Assembly (NCBI RefSeq): GCF_014202215.1
Contig: NZ_JACHGB010000001.1
Span: 1-64,000 of the forward strand
Origin: Quisquiliibacterium transsilvanicum
Lineage (GTDB): Bacteria; Pseudomonadota; Gammaproteobacteria; Burkholderiales; Burkholderiaceae_E
Length of the DNA: 64,000 nucleotides
Reading direction: 5' to 3'
Part shown: in pieces, positions 52,645 to 61,183 of the stretch
Layout: each line of letters starts with the position of its first letter
Position numbering within the stretch: position 1 is the first letter of the stretch
Notes under the pieces: model-generated
Told to the model about the DNA's origin: nothing
What the model saw: only the letters and a program-made list of their open reading frames with translations
Database searches by the model: none
Position numbers and translations under genes: made by a program

Positions 52645-53418
52645 CTAGCCCAGGGCGCGCAGGCGTCCGCAGATGCCGTCTTCCTCGTCCGCGGAGAAGG
52701 CCAGCGGGTAGAGTGAACGGACCGAGCCGGCCAGTTCGCGGTGTCCGCCGTAAAGCGCAATCTGGCTCTCGGTGTAGGACAGATCGAGGCGCAGCAGGAC
52801 GCCGGGAGCGTTGACCCGCGGGCAGGTGCGCTGCGAACCGATCACTTCGAAGCCGAGCATCGCCTTGTAGAAGCGCACGTGCCTGGGGTTGACTTCGATT
52901 AGAAGGTCCGAGCAGCCATTGAGCCTGCGGGCGTACATATAGGCGATGTGGAACAGCATGGCCAGCAGCTCGCGCGACTGCTCGCTGCTGTCGACGGCGA
53001 GCTTGGTGAACTCGCAAAGGACGGCGCCGTGATCGCGCAGCGCATCCACTTCGCGCCGGTAGAGGGTGTCGACCAGCAGTCCGCGCCAGGAGTCGAAACC
53101 GACGGAGAGCGTGCCCAGGGCGCGCTGGCCGTCCGAGGCCACCAGCGTGATCTGCTCCGGGGTGGCCTGGCAGTCTGCTGTGGCGTAGCCGCGCCAGCCG
53201 TACATCTTCTGGATCAGGTAGCTCGCGGTGCTGCGCCGGCCCTCGGTGTTGGCCAGGCGGATGCGGAAGCTGGTCGGCGAAGAAGGCGTGGGTCGCGGCT
53301 TGAGCGCGATTGGTGCCATCCTGGGTTCCTGCGGCATCGCCCAGTTGAAATCCGAGCCCGAGATGATGGTGTCGCGGTCCAGGAAATCGTTGTCGGCTAC
53401 ACAGGTCATTGCGGTCAT
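52645..53418 (-). CDS. N-acyl amino acid synthase-like protein (FeeM type, copy 2)
   Basis: A 257-residue paralogue of the downstream FeeM-like gene. It shares TASYLIQKMYGWRGYA, GAVLCEFTKLAVDSSEQS, LLIEVNPRHVRFYKAMLGF and RTCPRVNAPGVLL, and has a different N-terminal 50 residues. The ATG at 53416-53418 is preferred, with GGAAG five bases upstream; a GTG four codons earlier is possible. Gap to copy 1 is 165 bases, so the two may have separate control. It likely acylates another amino acid or uses another chain length. Confidence 0.82.
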   Translation of the reverse strand: MTAMTCVADNDFLDRDTIISGSDFNWAMPQEPRMAPIALKPRPTPSSPTSFRIRLANTEGRRSTASYLIQKMYGWRGYATADCQATPEQITLVASDGQRALGTLSVGFDSWRGLLVDTLYRREVDALRDHGAVLCEFTKLAVDSSEQSRELLAMLFHIAYMYARRLNGCSDLLIEVNPRHVRFYKAMLGFEVIGSQRTCPRVNAPGVLLRLDLSYTESQIALYGGHRELAGSVRSLYPLAFSADEEDGICGRLRALG

Positions 53419-53591
53419 GGCGGCTTCCACCTGATCAGGGATCTCTCGCTGCGGTCTCTCGAATGTTGTTGATCTTTGATTCGAGGATGCGCCCGCTGGT
53501 GGGGCGCGTCACAGGGATTCCTGACGGTCGGCGGATTCGCTCGCTTCGGCGGCGATCCGTCATCGACCGGGTCGCCGCCGGAGGGCAATGC

Positions 53592-54476
53592 TCATTCGAG
53601 CCGCTTCAGATACTCCTTGGTGAACATACGCGCCGGCAGGTTGCGCGCGGCGAGTCCGGAGTAGTCCAGCACCGATTCGTCGCCTTCCTTCAGTGCATCG
53701 GTCATCACCAGCCGGGTGGGGCGCACGCGGCCGCCGAGGGTCTGGTAGTTCTCGAAGCGGCAGGTCTTGAGCAACTTCCCGGACATCGCATGGAATTCGG
53801 CCCGGTGCGGGTGCAGGTCGGAGGCGCGCACCCAGTAGCGGATCTTCGGGTAGGTCATGCCGCGCTCGGTGGCGGTGAGCTCGAGCACGTGGTGGTCCTT
53901 GCCGTCGATCTTCTCCGAGCCCACCAGCCGGGCTTCGTAGTCCTTGGCGAACTGGGTGCGCGCCAGGTCCCCGTTGGCCACCTGGCCGGTGAGCCTCTGC
54001 GACAGCGACAGCCGCACGGGCTGCGACACGCTGGGCATGAACATCCAGAGCTCGCGTCCCTTCATCAGCAGGTTCTGGCCGCGCTCGACTTCGGGTTCGA
54101 GCGTCTGCACGATGGTGTCTTCGCTGTCGCGCGAGAGGATGCGGTAGCGGCGTGGCTCCTGGGCTTCGCCGCGGATCGTCGAGCCGACGCGCACTTCCAC
54201 GGAGAAGGCGTCGCGCGGGAAGCGGATCTCGTCCGCGCGCCGCACGATCTCGCTGGCGCGCTCGCGCGCGGCTGTGTCGTCTTGGGCCGGGGCGCCTGCT
54301 GCGGTCGTGGGCGCCTCGGCGGACTGGGTGCCAGTCGCGGCTGCGGCAGGTGCGGACAGCCCGGCGGCGGTGGAGACCAGCCGGGAGTCTGCGGGCGACT
54401 GCGCGCCGGCGGCCAGGGCGGTGCCGAGCAGCAGGGCTGCGATGACCGCCTTGGGTCCGTTGATCGGTTCATGCAT
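53592..54476 (-). CDS. LolA-like outer membrane lipoprotein-sorting protein
   Basis: A 294-residue periplasmic protein. The signal peptide ends at about residue 25 (AALLLGTALAAGAQ). After a 50-residue Ala/Thr-rich spacer the LolA-like fold follows (SVEVRVGSTIRGEAQEPRRY, GRELWMFMPSVSQPVRLSLS, VLELTATERGMTYPKIRYWV). Proteins of this kind lie with FtsX-type ABC systems and carry lipidated cargo through the periplasm. ATG at 54474-54476. It is divergent from the ATPase gene 79 bases away, so both can share regulation. Confidence 0.82.
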   Translation of the reverse strand: MHEPINGPKAVIAALLLGTALAAGAQSPADSRLVSTAAGLSAPAAAATGTQSAEAPTTAAGAPAQDDTAARERASEIVRRADEIRFPRDAFSVEVRVGSTIRGEAQEPRRYRILSRDSEDTIVQTLEPEVERGQNLLMKGRELWMFMPSVSQPVRLSLSQRLTGQVANGDLARTQFAKDYEARLVGSEKIDGKDHHVLELTATERGMTYPKIRYWVRASDLHPHRAEFHAMSGKLLKTCRFENYQTLGGRVRPTRLVMTDALKEGDESVLDYSGLAARNLPARMFTKEYLKRLE

Positions 54477-54555
54477 CGCTAGTCTCGCTCTCGATCGGTT
54501 ACATTCGGTCATCGCCGGGCGCGCGGATGATGCGTCCGGGCTCGCGGAGTGGCGG

Positions 54556-55368
54556 ATGGCCCTGGTCTCACTGGAACACGTGTCGCGGCAGTACCGGCTC
54601 GGGGGGCAGGTGGTGTCCGCCCTGCGCGACGTCAGCCTGGACATCGCCGAAGGGGTGTTCCTGGCCATTGCAGGGCCGTCCGGAAGCGGCAAGTCTAGCC
54701 TGCTGAACCTGGTCGGGTGCATCGACAGTCCCACCGCCGGTCGGATCGTGATCGACGGGCGCGACGTGAGCGGGCAGACGCCGGATCAGCTGGCGGAGTA
54801 CCGGGCGCGCAAGGTCGGCTTCATCTTCCAGACCTTCAACCTGTTCCCTGTGCTCAGCGCCTACGAGAACGTGGAGTACCCGCTGCTGCAATTCGCAGAG
54901 ATATCGCGGGGCGAGCGGCGCGACCGGGTGAACCGTTTCCTGGAGCTGGTGGGCCTGACACGCCACGCGAGGCACCGCCCCAACCAGCTTTCTGGCGGCC
55001 AGCGCCAGCGGGTGGCGATCGCCCGCGCGCTGGTGGTCAATCCGCGGATCGTCCTGGCCGACGAGCCCACCGCGAACCTGGATCATGAGACGGGCACCGA
55101 GATCCTGCGCCTGATGAAGGCGATCAACCAGAAGTACCGCACCACCTTCGTTTTCTCCACCCATGACGATCGAGTGATCGCGGCGGCGGACCGGCTGGTG
55201 CGCATCGAGGATGGGCAGCTCACGTCGCTCGGCGTGCGGCACCCGGGCGACGGACGCTGGGTGATGGTGCGGCCGGAGCTGGTGGCGACGACGGTGTTCG
55301 CAGACCCGGTCGGCGGCCCGGAGGCTGACTCTGCCGCTTTGTCGGCGGGGGCGCAGGAACTACATTGA
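54556..55368 (+). CDS. ABC transporter ATP-binding protein (LolD/MacB type)
   Basis: A 270-residue ATPase. Walker A is GPSGSGKSS at 40-48, the Q-loop is in FIFQTFNLFPVLSAYENV, the signature LSGGQRQRVAIARAL is near 142, Walker B RIVLADEPTANLD, and the H-loop FSTHDDRV. The C-terminal 50 residues (WVMVRPELVATT) extend beyond LolD length. It should power the two permeases at 49191 and 50434; the gene is separated from them by the FeeM and LolA-like genes. ATG at 54556. Confidence 0.88.
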   Translation: MALVSLEHVSRQYRLGGQVVSALRDVSLDIAEGVFLAIAGPSGSGKSSLLNLVGCIDSPTAGRIVIDGRDVSGQTPDQLAEYRARKVGFIFQTFNLFPVLSAYENVEYPLLQFAEISRGERRDRVNRFLELVGLTRHARHRPNQLSGGQRQRVAIARALVVNPRIVLADEPTANLDHETGTEILRLMKAINQKYRTTFVFSTHDDRVIAAADRLVRIEDGQLTSLGVRHPGDGRWVMVRPELVATTVFADPVGGPEADSAALSAGAQELH

Positions 55369-55445
55369 CCGCGCGCTGCGCCGTGACGAGGGCAGGGCGA
55401 TGGCCCGGGGCGGGCGGCGACGAAAGCTAGCAAGTGAGGAATTCG

Positions 55446-56765
55446 ATGCGGACGGGGAACATCTTTGGCCTGCGGCGGGGCGCGGCCTGCGCGGCGGCGT
55501 TGGCCGCGGGACTGGCGGGCGTGCCGGGGCAGGCCCAAGCCGTCGGCGCCGATGGGCAGCCGGCCCGCTGGCAGGGCTGGGTGCAGGCCGGCGGCGCCTA
55601 CACTTTTGCGAGCCCCGCGCACTGGTCGCAGCTGCGGGGCCGGGCTGAACTGGCCGGCACCGGGCAGCTCGGCGCAGGGATCAAGTGGAAGCTGTCGGCC
55701 CGCGCAGGATACGACGCGGTCTACGAAGGTACCGACTTCTATCCCGGGCCGGTGCGCCGCGACCAGCGCAGCGAGCTGGAACTGCGCGAGGCCTATATGG
55801 ATTTCTCGGCGGGCGACTGGGAGTTCCGCCTGGGCAAGCAGAACATCATCTGGGGCGAGATGGTCGGACTCTTCTTCGCCGACGTGGTGTCGGCGAAGGA
55901 CATGCGCGAGTTCGTCCTGCCGGAGTTCGAGCAGATCCGCATTCCTCAGTGGGCGGCGCGCGCCGAGTGGTTCGGCGAAAACACCCATGTGGAACTGGTC
56001 TGGCTGCCCGCGCCGGCCACCGACCGCATCGGCAAGCCCGGCGCGGAGTTCTACCCCTATCCGCCGCCGCTGCCCGGGCTGGCCTACGACATCGAGGGCG
56101 ACGAGCGGCCGTCGCGCAGGTTCTCCAACGGCGGTTTCGGGGTGCGCGGATCGACGATGGCGGCGGGCTGGGACCTGTCCGCCTTCGCCTACCGCAGCCC
56201 GGACAGCGCCGCCACCTTCTACCGCACGGTTCTCGACGCGCCGCAGCCCACTGCGGTCTACCGGCCGCGCTACGACCGGATCACCCGGGTTGGGGGCACG
56301 CTGTCGAAGGACTTCGACGGCGTGGTGCTGAAGTCCGAGGTGATCCACACCGACGGGCGCAGCTTCACCAGCGCCCGGACCGATGCGCCCGACGGGCTGC
56401 TCGAGCTTCGGACGCTCGACTGGATTGCCGGGGTGGATCTCACGCCGGCGGATGCCTGGCGGGTCAATGCGCAGGTGTTCCAGCGCATCTTCCTGGACCA
56501 CGACGCGAGCATCGGCCTGCGCAAGCACGAGCACGGCGCTAGCCTGCTGGTGTCCCACGACCTGGGCGGCGGCGTGGAGGCCGAGATGCTGGCGATCTCC
56601 AGCCTGGTGCGCAGCGACTGGATGCTGCGGCCCGCGGTCACCTGGAAGGCCGGACACTCCCGCCTGCGGGTGGGGGTCGACCTCTTCGGCGGGGCGTCCT
56701 TCGGGATGTTCGGGCGCTACGCGGACCGCGACCGGGTGTACGCGGAGTATCGCTACAGCTTCTAG
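55446..56765 (+). CDS. DUF1302-family outer-membrane beta-barrel protein
   Basis: A 439-residue protein. A signal peptide ends near residue 32 (AAALAAGLAGVPGQAQA). The mature protein alternates like a beta barrel and shows the DUF1302 signature ELREAYMDFSAGDWEFRLGK followed by QNIIWGEM. The C-terminus is VYAEYRYSF, ending in Phe as outer-membrane proteins do. It may be the exit channel or acceptor for lipids carried by the LolA-like protein. ATG at 55446 has GAGGA six bases upstream; the gene follows the ATPase by 77 bases. Confidence 0.82.
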   Translation: MRTGNIFGLRRGAACAAALAAGLAGVPGQAQAVGADGQPARWQGWVQAGGAYTFASPAHWSQLRGRAELAGTGQLGAGIKWKLSARAGYDAVYEGTDFYPGPVRRDQRSELELREAYMDFSAGDWEFRLGKQNIIWGEMVGLFFADVVSAKDMREFVLPEFEQIRIPQWAARAEWFGENTHVELVWLPAPATDRIGKPGAEFYPYPPPLPGLAYDIEGDERPSRRFSNGGFGVRGSTMAAGWDLSAFAYRSPDSAATFYRTVLDAPQPTAVYRPRYDRITRVGGTLSKDFDGVVLKSEVIHTDGRSFTSARTDAPDGLLELRTLDWIAGVDLTPADAWRVNAQVFQRIFLDHDASIGLRKHEHGASLLVSHDLGGGVEAEMLAISSLVRSDWMLRPAVTWKAGHSRLRVGVDLFGGASFGMFGRYADRDRVYAEYRYSF

Positions 56766-56780
56766 GCGCTGTGGGCGGAT

Positions 56781-56820
56781 GCCGGGGCGCGTTGCCCCGG
56801 CGGCGGGTCAGCGACCCGCC
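56781..56820. terminator. Two adjacent perfect hairpins between convergent genes
   Basis: GCCGGGGC/GCCCCGGC (56781-56801) and GGCGGGTC/GACCCGCC (56802-56820) are perfect eight-base stems side by side in the 98-base gap between the DUF1302 and prsT genes, read in opposite directions. No T run follows, so they may act as a bidirectional, factor-dependent terminator. Confidence 0.5.
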
Positions 56821-56863
56821 ATCCCGCGACCCGCCGCAAAGCGGCCCGCGCTGCTCCCGCGGC

Positions 56864-59668
56864 TCACAGCTTCTTCTCGAGCTCGCGCGCGCGCTCTGCG
56901 ACCGGGCCCTGCGGATTGTCCTTCAGCAGTGCATCCAGTTCGGTGCGGGCGCCGGCCTTGTCGCCGGTGTCCAGCAGGGCCTGTGCAAGGTGCAGGCGCA
57001 GCGCGGGTGCCTTGGGCGCCGCCGCCACGGCCTTGCGCATCAGTTCCAGCCCGCGCGGGGCCTGGCCCGCGGTCACCAGGATGACGCCTGCGGTGTCCAT
57101 CACCGACGGCACGTTGGGCGCGGCGGCCAGCGCCTTCTCGGCGGTCTCCAGCGCGGCGGGATCCTTGGCTTCGTGCATCGCCCAGGCCATGTTGTTGAGC
57201 GCCAGTGCGTTGCCCGGCTGCTTCTCGACCACGGCGCGGTAGTGAGCGATGGCGGCGCTCCAGCGCTGGCGCGCGATTTCGTACTGTCCGGCGTAGCCGC
57301 GCAGCGCGAGGTCGTCCGGTTGAGCCGACACCATCGATCGGATCATCGCGTCGGCCTGGGCATGGTCCCCACCGGCGTAGACGGCCTGATGCAGCTTGAT
57401 CTGGATCGGCAGGACCTTCTGCAGGGCGAGCGCCTTGCGGAACGCGCTCTCGGCGTCGCCGAACTTGCGTTCGGACATGGCGATGTCGCCTTCGAGCAGC
57501 AGCCCGGCGGCATTCTTCGGCGCCTCCTTCTGCAGCGTGGCGGCAATGCTGCGCGCCTCCGCCGCCTTGCCGGCGCGCGCCAGGCCCGCAGCCAGGGCGA
57601 TGCGGGGCTCGATCGCCTTGGGCTGCAGCTGCACCGCGCGGCGCAGGTTCACCAGCGCGCCATCGACGTCGTTGCGCGAGATCTTGAGCTGGCCCATCCG
57701 AATCTGGAGCATCGCGTCGTCGGGGCGGGCGCGCAGGATTTTCTCCAGTGTCTCCATGCCCAGGACGTCCTGGTCGGAGCGCAGGTAGGCGGTGCCCAGG
57801 GCATCGAGGATCTGCGGATCGTCCGGGTTCCTCGCTAGCGCCTGCTGCAGCATGGGCACCGCTTCCTTGGCCTGGTTGCGGGCGGTGTGCCAGCCGGCCA
57901 GCGCCAGCGTGGCCTGCACGGAGGAGGGATCGGTCTCGGTCGCCTTCTTCAGCCAGACCAGGGCCTCGTCGGCCGCCTTGGCGTCGCCGCGCGGGGCGGT
58001 GGACTGGATGAATCGGGCCAGGGTGAGCATGGCCGGAATGTTGCGGGGATCCTGTTCGAGCAGCGCGGTGAAGCGCTTGCGGCCGTCCTCTCGCTTGCCT
58101 TCGCGGACGTCGAGCGAGGCCAGGGTGCTTGCGGCGGCGAGGTACTTGGGGTCGCGCGAGAGCGCCAGCTCGAGCGCCTTGCGGCCGCCCGCGGCGTCGC
58201 CCTTGCCGAGCAGCGCCGAGCCGCGCAGCGCGGCGGCGACTGCGCTGTCCGGGCGCTTCTTCTCGAAGCGGTCGATGGCCGCGAGCGCCTTGTCGAACTG
58301 GCGGGCACGCAGGTGGGTGGAGACCAGCGCGAGGTCCGCCTGCACGTCGTCGGGCGCGGCCAGGCTCACCGTTTCGAGCTCGGCGATGCCGCGCTCGCGA
58401 TCGCCGCCGGCGATGTGCGCGAAGGCCAGGCCGGCCTTCTTGCGCGGATCGTCAGGATCGAGGGCGATGGCCTTGTCGAAGAAGGCTGCGGCCTTGGCCG
58501 GCTCGTTGGTGCGCAGCGAGGCCTCGCCGGCGAGCGTGTAGATCGCGGGATCTTTCGAGCCGCGGTCGAGCGCGGGCTTGAGCACCTCCAGCGCCTTCTC
58601 CGGGGCGTTCTTGCGCAGCAGGGCGGCGCCCAGCAGGCGGTAGCCCTGCGTGGAATTCGGCGCGAGGTCGACCACCTTCCGGGCATTCTGCTCGGCCTGC
58701 TCGAGGTTCCCGGTGCGCAGGAAGATCTCCGAGCCCAGTGCCAGCGCCGGCAGGTAGTCGGGCGCGGCCTTCAGCGAGGCCTGGATGGCGTCGCGTGCCG
58801 GCTCGAGCTTCTCCTGCCGGTAGTGCAGCATCGACTGCAGGTACATCGTGATCGCCGCCGGGCCGGTCACGCGCTTAAGCTCGTCCACGCGGGACTGGGC
58901 CTTGGCGAAATCGCCCGCCTGGGTGTCGATCATGACCAGCCGGATCCTGCTTTCCCTGTCCTTGGGGTCGGCGTCGGCCACCTTGGCGAACCATTCGCGT
59001 GCCTGGGCGGGGCGGCCCTGCGCCTGCTCCAGCTCAGCCTTTACGGACATCGCCTCCGGGCTGGCGGGGGACTTCTGGAGGACGAGGTCGATCGCTGCCG
59101 AGGCCCCGGGCAAGTCTCCGCCGGCGGCTTGCAGGGTAACAAGCGCCGCCTGTGCTGGCGCATGGTCGGCACTCGCCTGCAGTGCGGACTCGAAACTGCG
59201 CTTGGCCTCGTCGCGCTTGCCGAGCGCGAGCCAGGCGCGCCCAACCAGCGTGGCGAGTTCGGCCTTGGCCACCGGGTCGGTGGGGGCGGCCTTGGCGGCC
59301 TCGTCGATCGCCTTCTGCGGCTCGCCCAGTTGCAGCCGGGTGCGCGCCAGCGGCAGTGCGAGTCGCTGGGGGTCGAAGCCTGCCTGCTGGGCGCGCGTCA
59401 GCTCCTTCTCGGCGGAGCGCAGGTCGCGCGCTTCCAGGTGCAGCATCCCCAGCAGATACCGCGCCTCCGCGTTGTCCTCCTTCTGCAGAAGGTTCTTCAG
59501 GTGGATTTCGGCCGCCTTGGGCTCCTTCTTCTCGATGGACTCCTTGGCCTTGGCGAGCATCGTCTCGGGCGAGTCCCCGCAGCCGACCAGGAACAGGCTC
59601 GAGGCGAGGGCGGCGGCGGCGAAGGCCTGGCGGACCAGGCGGGCGGCGGGGGTGGGACGGGTGTTCAT
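56864..59668 (-). CDS. prsT: XrtA/PEP-CTERM system TPR-repeat lipoprotein
   Basis: A 934-residue lipoprotein. The signal ends LFLVGC with the lipid cysteine at about residue 30. The rest is an almost continuous array of about 20 TPR units, for example ARYLLGMLHLEARDLRSAEK, ADHAPAQAALVTLQAAGGDL and GYRLLGAALLRKNAPEKALE. PrsT is a marker of the exosortase A system and is encoded next to prsK and prsR. It is probably an outer-membrane-tethered scaffold for export or polymer handling. The ATG at 59666-59668 sits directly at the signal peptide. Confidence 0.95.
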   Translation of the reverse strand: MNTRPTPAARLVRQAFAAAALASSLFLVGCGDSPETMLAKAKESIEKKEPKAAEIHLKNLLQKEDNAEARYLLGMLHLEARDLRSAEKELTRAQQAGFDPQRLALPLARTRLQLGEPQKAIDEAAKAAPTDPVAKAELATLVGRAWLALGKRDEAKRSFESALQASADHAPAQAALVTLQAAGGDLPGASAAIDLVLQKSPASPEAMSVKAELEQAQGRPAQAREWFAKVADADPKDRESRIRLVMIDTQAGDFAKAQSRVDELKRVTGPAAITMYLQSMLHYRQEKLEPARDAIQASLKAAPDYLPALALGSEIFLRTGNLEQAEQNARKVVDLAPNSTQGYRLLGAALLRKNAPEKALEVLKPALDRGSKDPAIYTLAGEASLRTNEPAKAAAFFDKAIALDPDDPRKKAGLAFAHIAGGDRERGIAELETVSLAAPDDVQADLALVSTHLRARQFDKALAAIDRFEKKRPDSAVAAALRGSALLGKGDAAGGRKALELALSRDPKYLAAASTLASLDVREGKREDGRKRFTALLEQDPRNIPAMLTLARFIQSTAPRGDAKAADEALVWLKKATETDPSSVQATLALAGWHTARNQAKEAVPMLQQALARNPDDPQILDALGTAYLRSDQDVLGMETLEKILRARPDDAMLQIRMGQLKISRNDVDGALVNLRRAVQLQPKAIEPRIALAAGLARAGKAAEARSIAATLQKEAPKNAAGLLLEGDIAMSERKFGDAESAFRKALALQKVLPIQIKLHQAVYAGGDHAQADAMIRSMVSAQPDDLALRGYAGQYEIARQRWSAAIAHYRAVVEKQPGNALALNNMAWAMHEAKDPAALETAEKALAAAPNVPSVMDTAGVILVTAGQAPRGLELMRKAVAAAPKAPALRLHLAQALLDTGDKAGARTELDALLKDNPQGPVAERARELEKKL

Positions 59669-59756
59669 GGATGCTCCGGAATCTCGTGTGTTCGGTGGCG
59701 TTGCGCGGGCGGTGGGCGATATTTGCGCCGGCGCCCGGCGGGGCATGCGTCTGGCT

Positions 59757-61169
59757 TCAGCGCATCCCGAACCGGTTCAGCAGATCGTACAGCGTGGGAC
59801 GGCTCACGCCGAGCAGCTCGGCGGCGCGGGCGATGTTGCCGTCGACCCGGGCCATCACCTTGAGCACTGCCGCGCGTTCGGCCTCCTCGCGCACCTGGCG
59901 CAGGTTGAGGCTCTCGGCCTCGTCGGCGATCTGCAGGCCGAGGTCTTCGGCGGTGATCGCGCTGCCGTCGGCCATGATCACTGCGCGCTTGATGCAGTTC
60001 TCGAGCTCGCGGACGTTGCCTGGCCAGCCGTGTGCGGCGATCGCGTCGAGCGCGTCCTCGCGCAGCGTGAGCTTGCCGCGGCCGTTGGCCTCGCCGAAGC
60101 GGCGCACGAAGACGTGGGCCAGCAGCGCGGTGTCGCCGGCGCGCTCGCGCAGCGGCGGGATGTTGAGCACCATCTCGGACAGCCGGTAGAACAGGTCCTC
60201 GCGGAACGCGCCTTCGGCGATCAGTTCGCGCAGGTTGCGGTGCGTGGCGCAGACCACGCGCACGTCAACGGGGATTTCGCTGCGGCCGCCGATGCGCTCG
60301 ATGACGCGCTCCTGCAGGAAGCGCAGCAGCTTGGCCTGCAGCGGGTGCGGGAGGTCGCCGATCTCGTCCAGGAACAGGGTGCCGCCGTCGGCGGTCTCGA
60401 TCTTGCCGGGAGTGGTCTTGGATGCGCCGGTGAATGCGCCCTTTTCGTAGCCGAACAGCTCGGCTTCGAGCAGGGTGTCGGGAATGGCGGCGCAGTTGAT
60501 CGCGATGAAGCGCTTGTCCTTGCGCGGCGACAGCTGGTGCAGCGCCCGCGCGAAGACCTCTTTGCCGGTGCCGCTGTCGCCCAGCAGCAGGACGGTGGCG
60601 CTGGTGGGCGCAAGCCGCTCCACCTGGCGCGCCAGCTTGAGCATGACGGGGTCGCGTGTGATCAGCCCGTCGAGCGGGCTCTCGACGGTGGCGTTGGCCA
60701 GGCGGCGGTTCTCGCGCTCCAGGTCCGCCAGCCGGAAGGCGCGCTCCAGCACCAGGCTGAGGATCTCCGGCTCGAAGGGCTTGGCGAAGAAGTCGTAGGC
60801 GCCCATACCGATGGCCTTGAGCGCGTTGGCGCGGTCGTTCTGGCCGGTCAGCGCGATGACCTTGGTGGCCGGCGACAGCGACAGGATCTCCTCGAGGGTG
60901 CGGAAACCCTCCTCGGGGGTGTCGGGGTCGGGCGGCAGGCCGAGGTCGAGCGTGACCACTGCGGGCTCGTGGCGGCGCAGCTGCGCGATCGCCGCCTCCC
61001 GGTTGTCCGCGAAGACCACGTTGTACTGATCGAAGGACCAGCGCATCTGCTTCTGCAGGCCGAGGTCGTCCTCGACCATCAGCAGCGTGGGGCGCTGCTC
61101 GGCGCTGGACGGCAGGTCCGCCGGCTCCTGCGGCTGAGTTCGCCGGTTGTCATCTGCGACGGTCGACAT
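59757..61169 (-). CDS. prsR: PEP-CTERM system sigma-54-dependent response regulator
   Basis: A 470-residue NtrC-type regulator. The receiver domain has the phospho-acceptor aspartate at about 75 in [11 protein letters not shown]. The AAA domain carries Walker A GDSGTGKE (197-204), the sigma-54 contact loop GAFTGA (244-249) and Walker [13 protein letters not shown] Fis-type helix-turn-helix ends the protein ([18 protein letters not shown]). It is the probable activator of pepA. The ATG at 61169 has AAGGAG six bases upstream; an in-frame ATG at 61187 overlapping the prsK stop is an alternative. Confidence 0.95.
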   Translation of the reverse strand: MSTVADDNRRTQPQEPADLPSSAEQRPTLLMVEDDLGLQKQMRWSFDQYNVVFADNREAAIAQLRRHEPAVVTLDLGLPPDPDTPEEGFRTLEEILSLSPATKVIALTGQNDRANALKAIGMGAYDFFAKPFEPEILSLVLERAFRLADLERENRRLANATVESPLDGLITRDPVMLKLARQVERLAPTSATVLLLGDSGTGKEVFARALHQLSPRKDKRFIAINCAAIPDTLLEAELFGYEKGAFTGASKTTPGKIETADGGTLFLDEIGDLPHPLQAKLLRFLQERVIERIGGRSEIPVDVRVVCATHRNLRELIAEGAFREDLFYRLSEMVLNIPPLRERAGDTALLAHVFVRRFGEANGRGKLTLREDALDAIAAHGWPGNVRELENCIKRAVIMADGSAITAEDLGLQIADEAESLNLRQVREEAERAAVLKVMARVDGNIARAAELLGVSRPTLYDLLNRFGMR

Positions 61170-61183
61170 CTGCTGCTCCTTCC

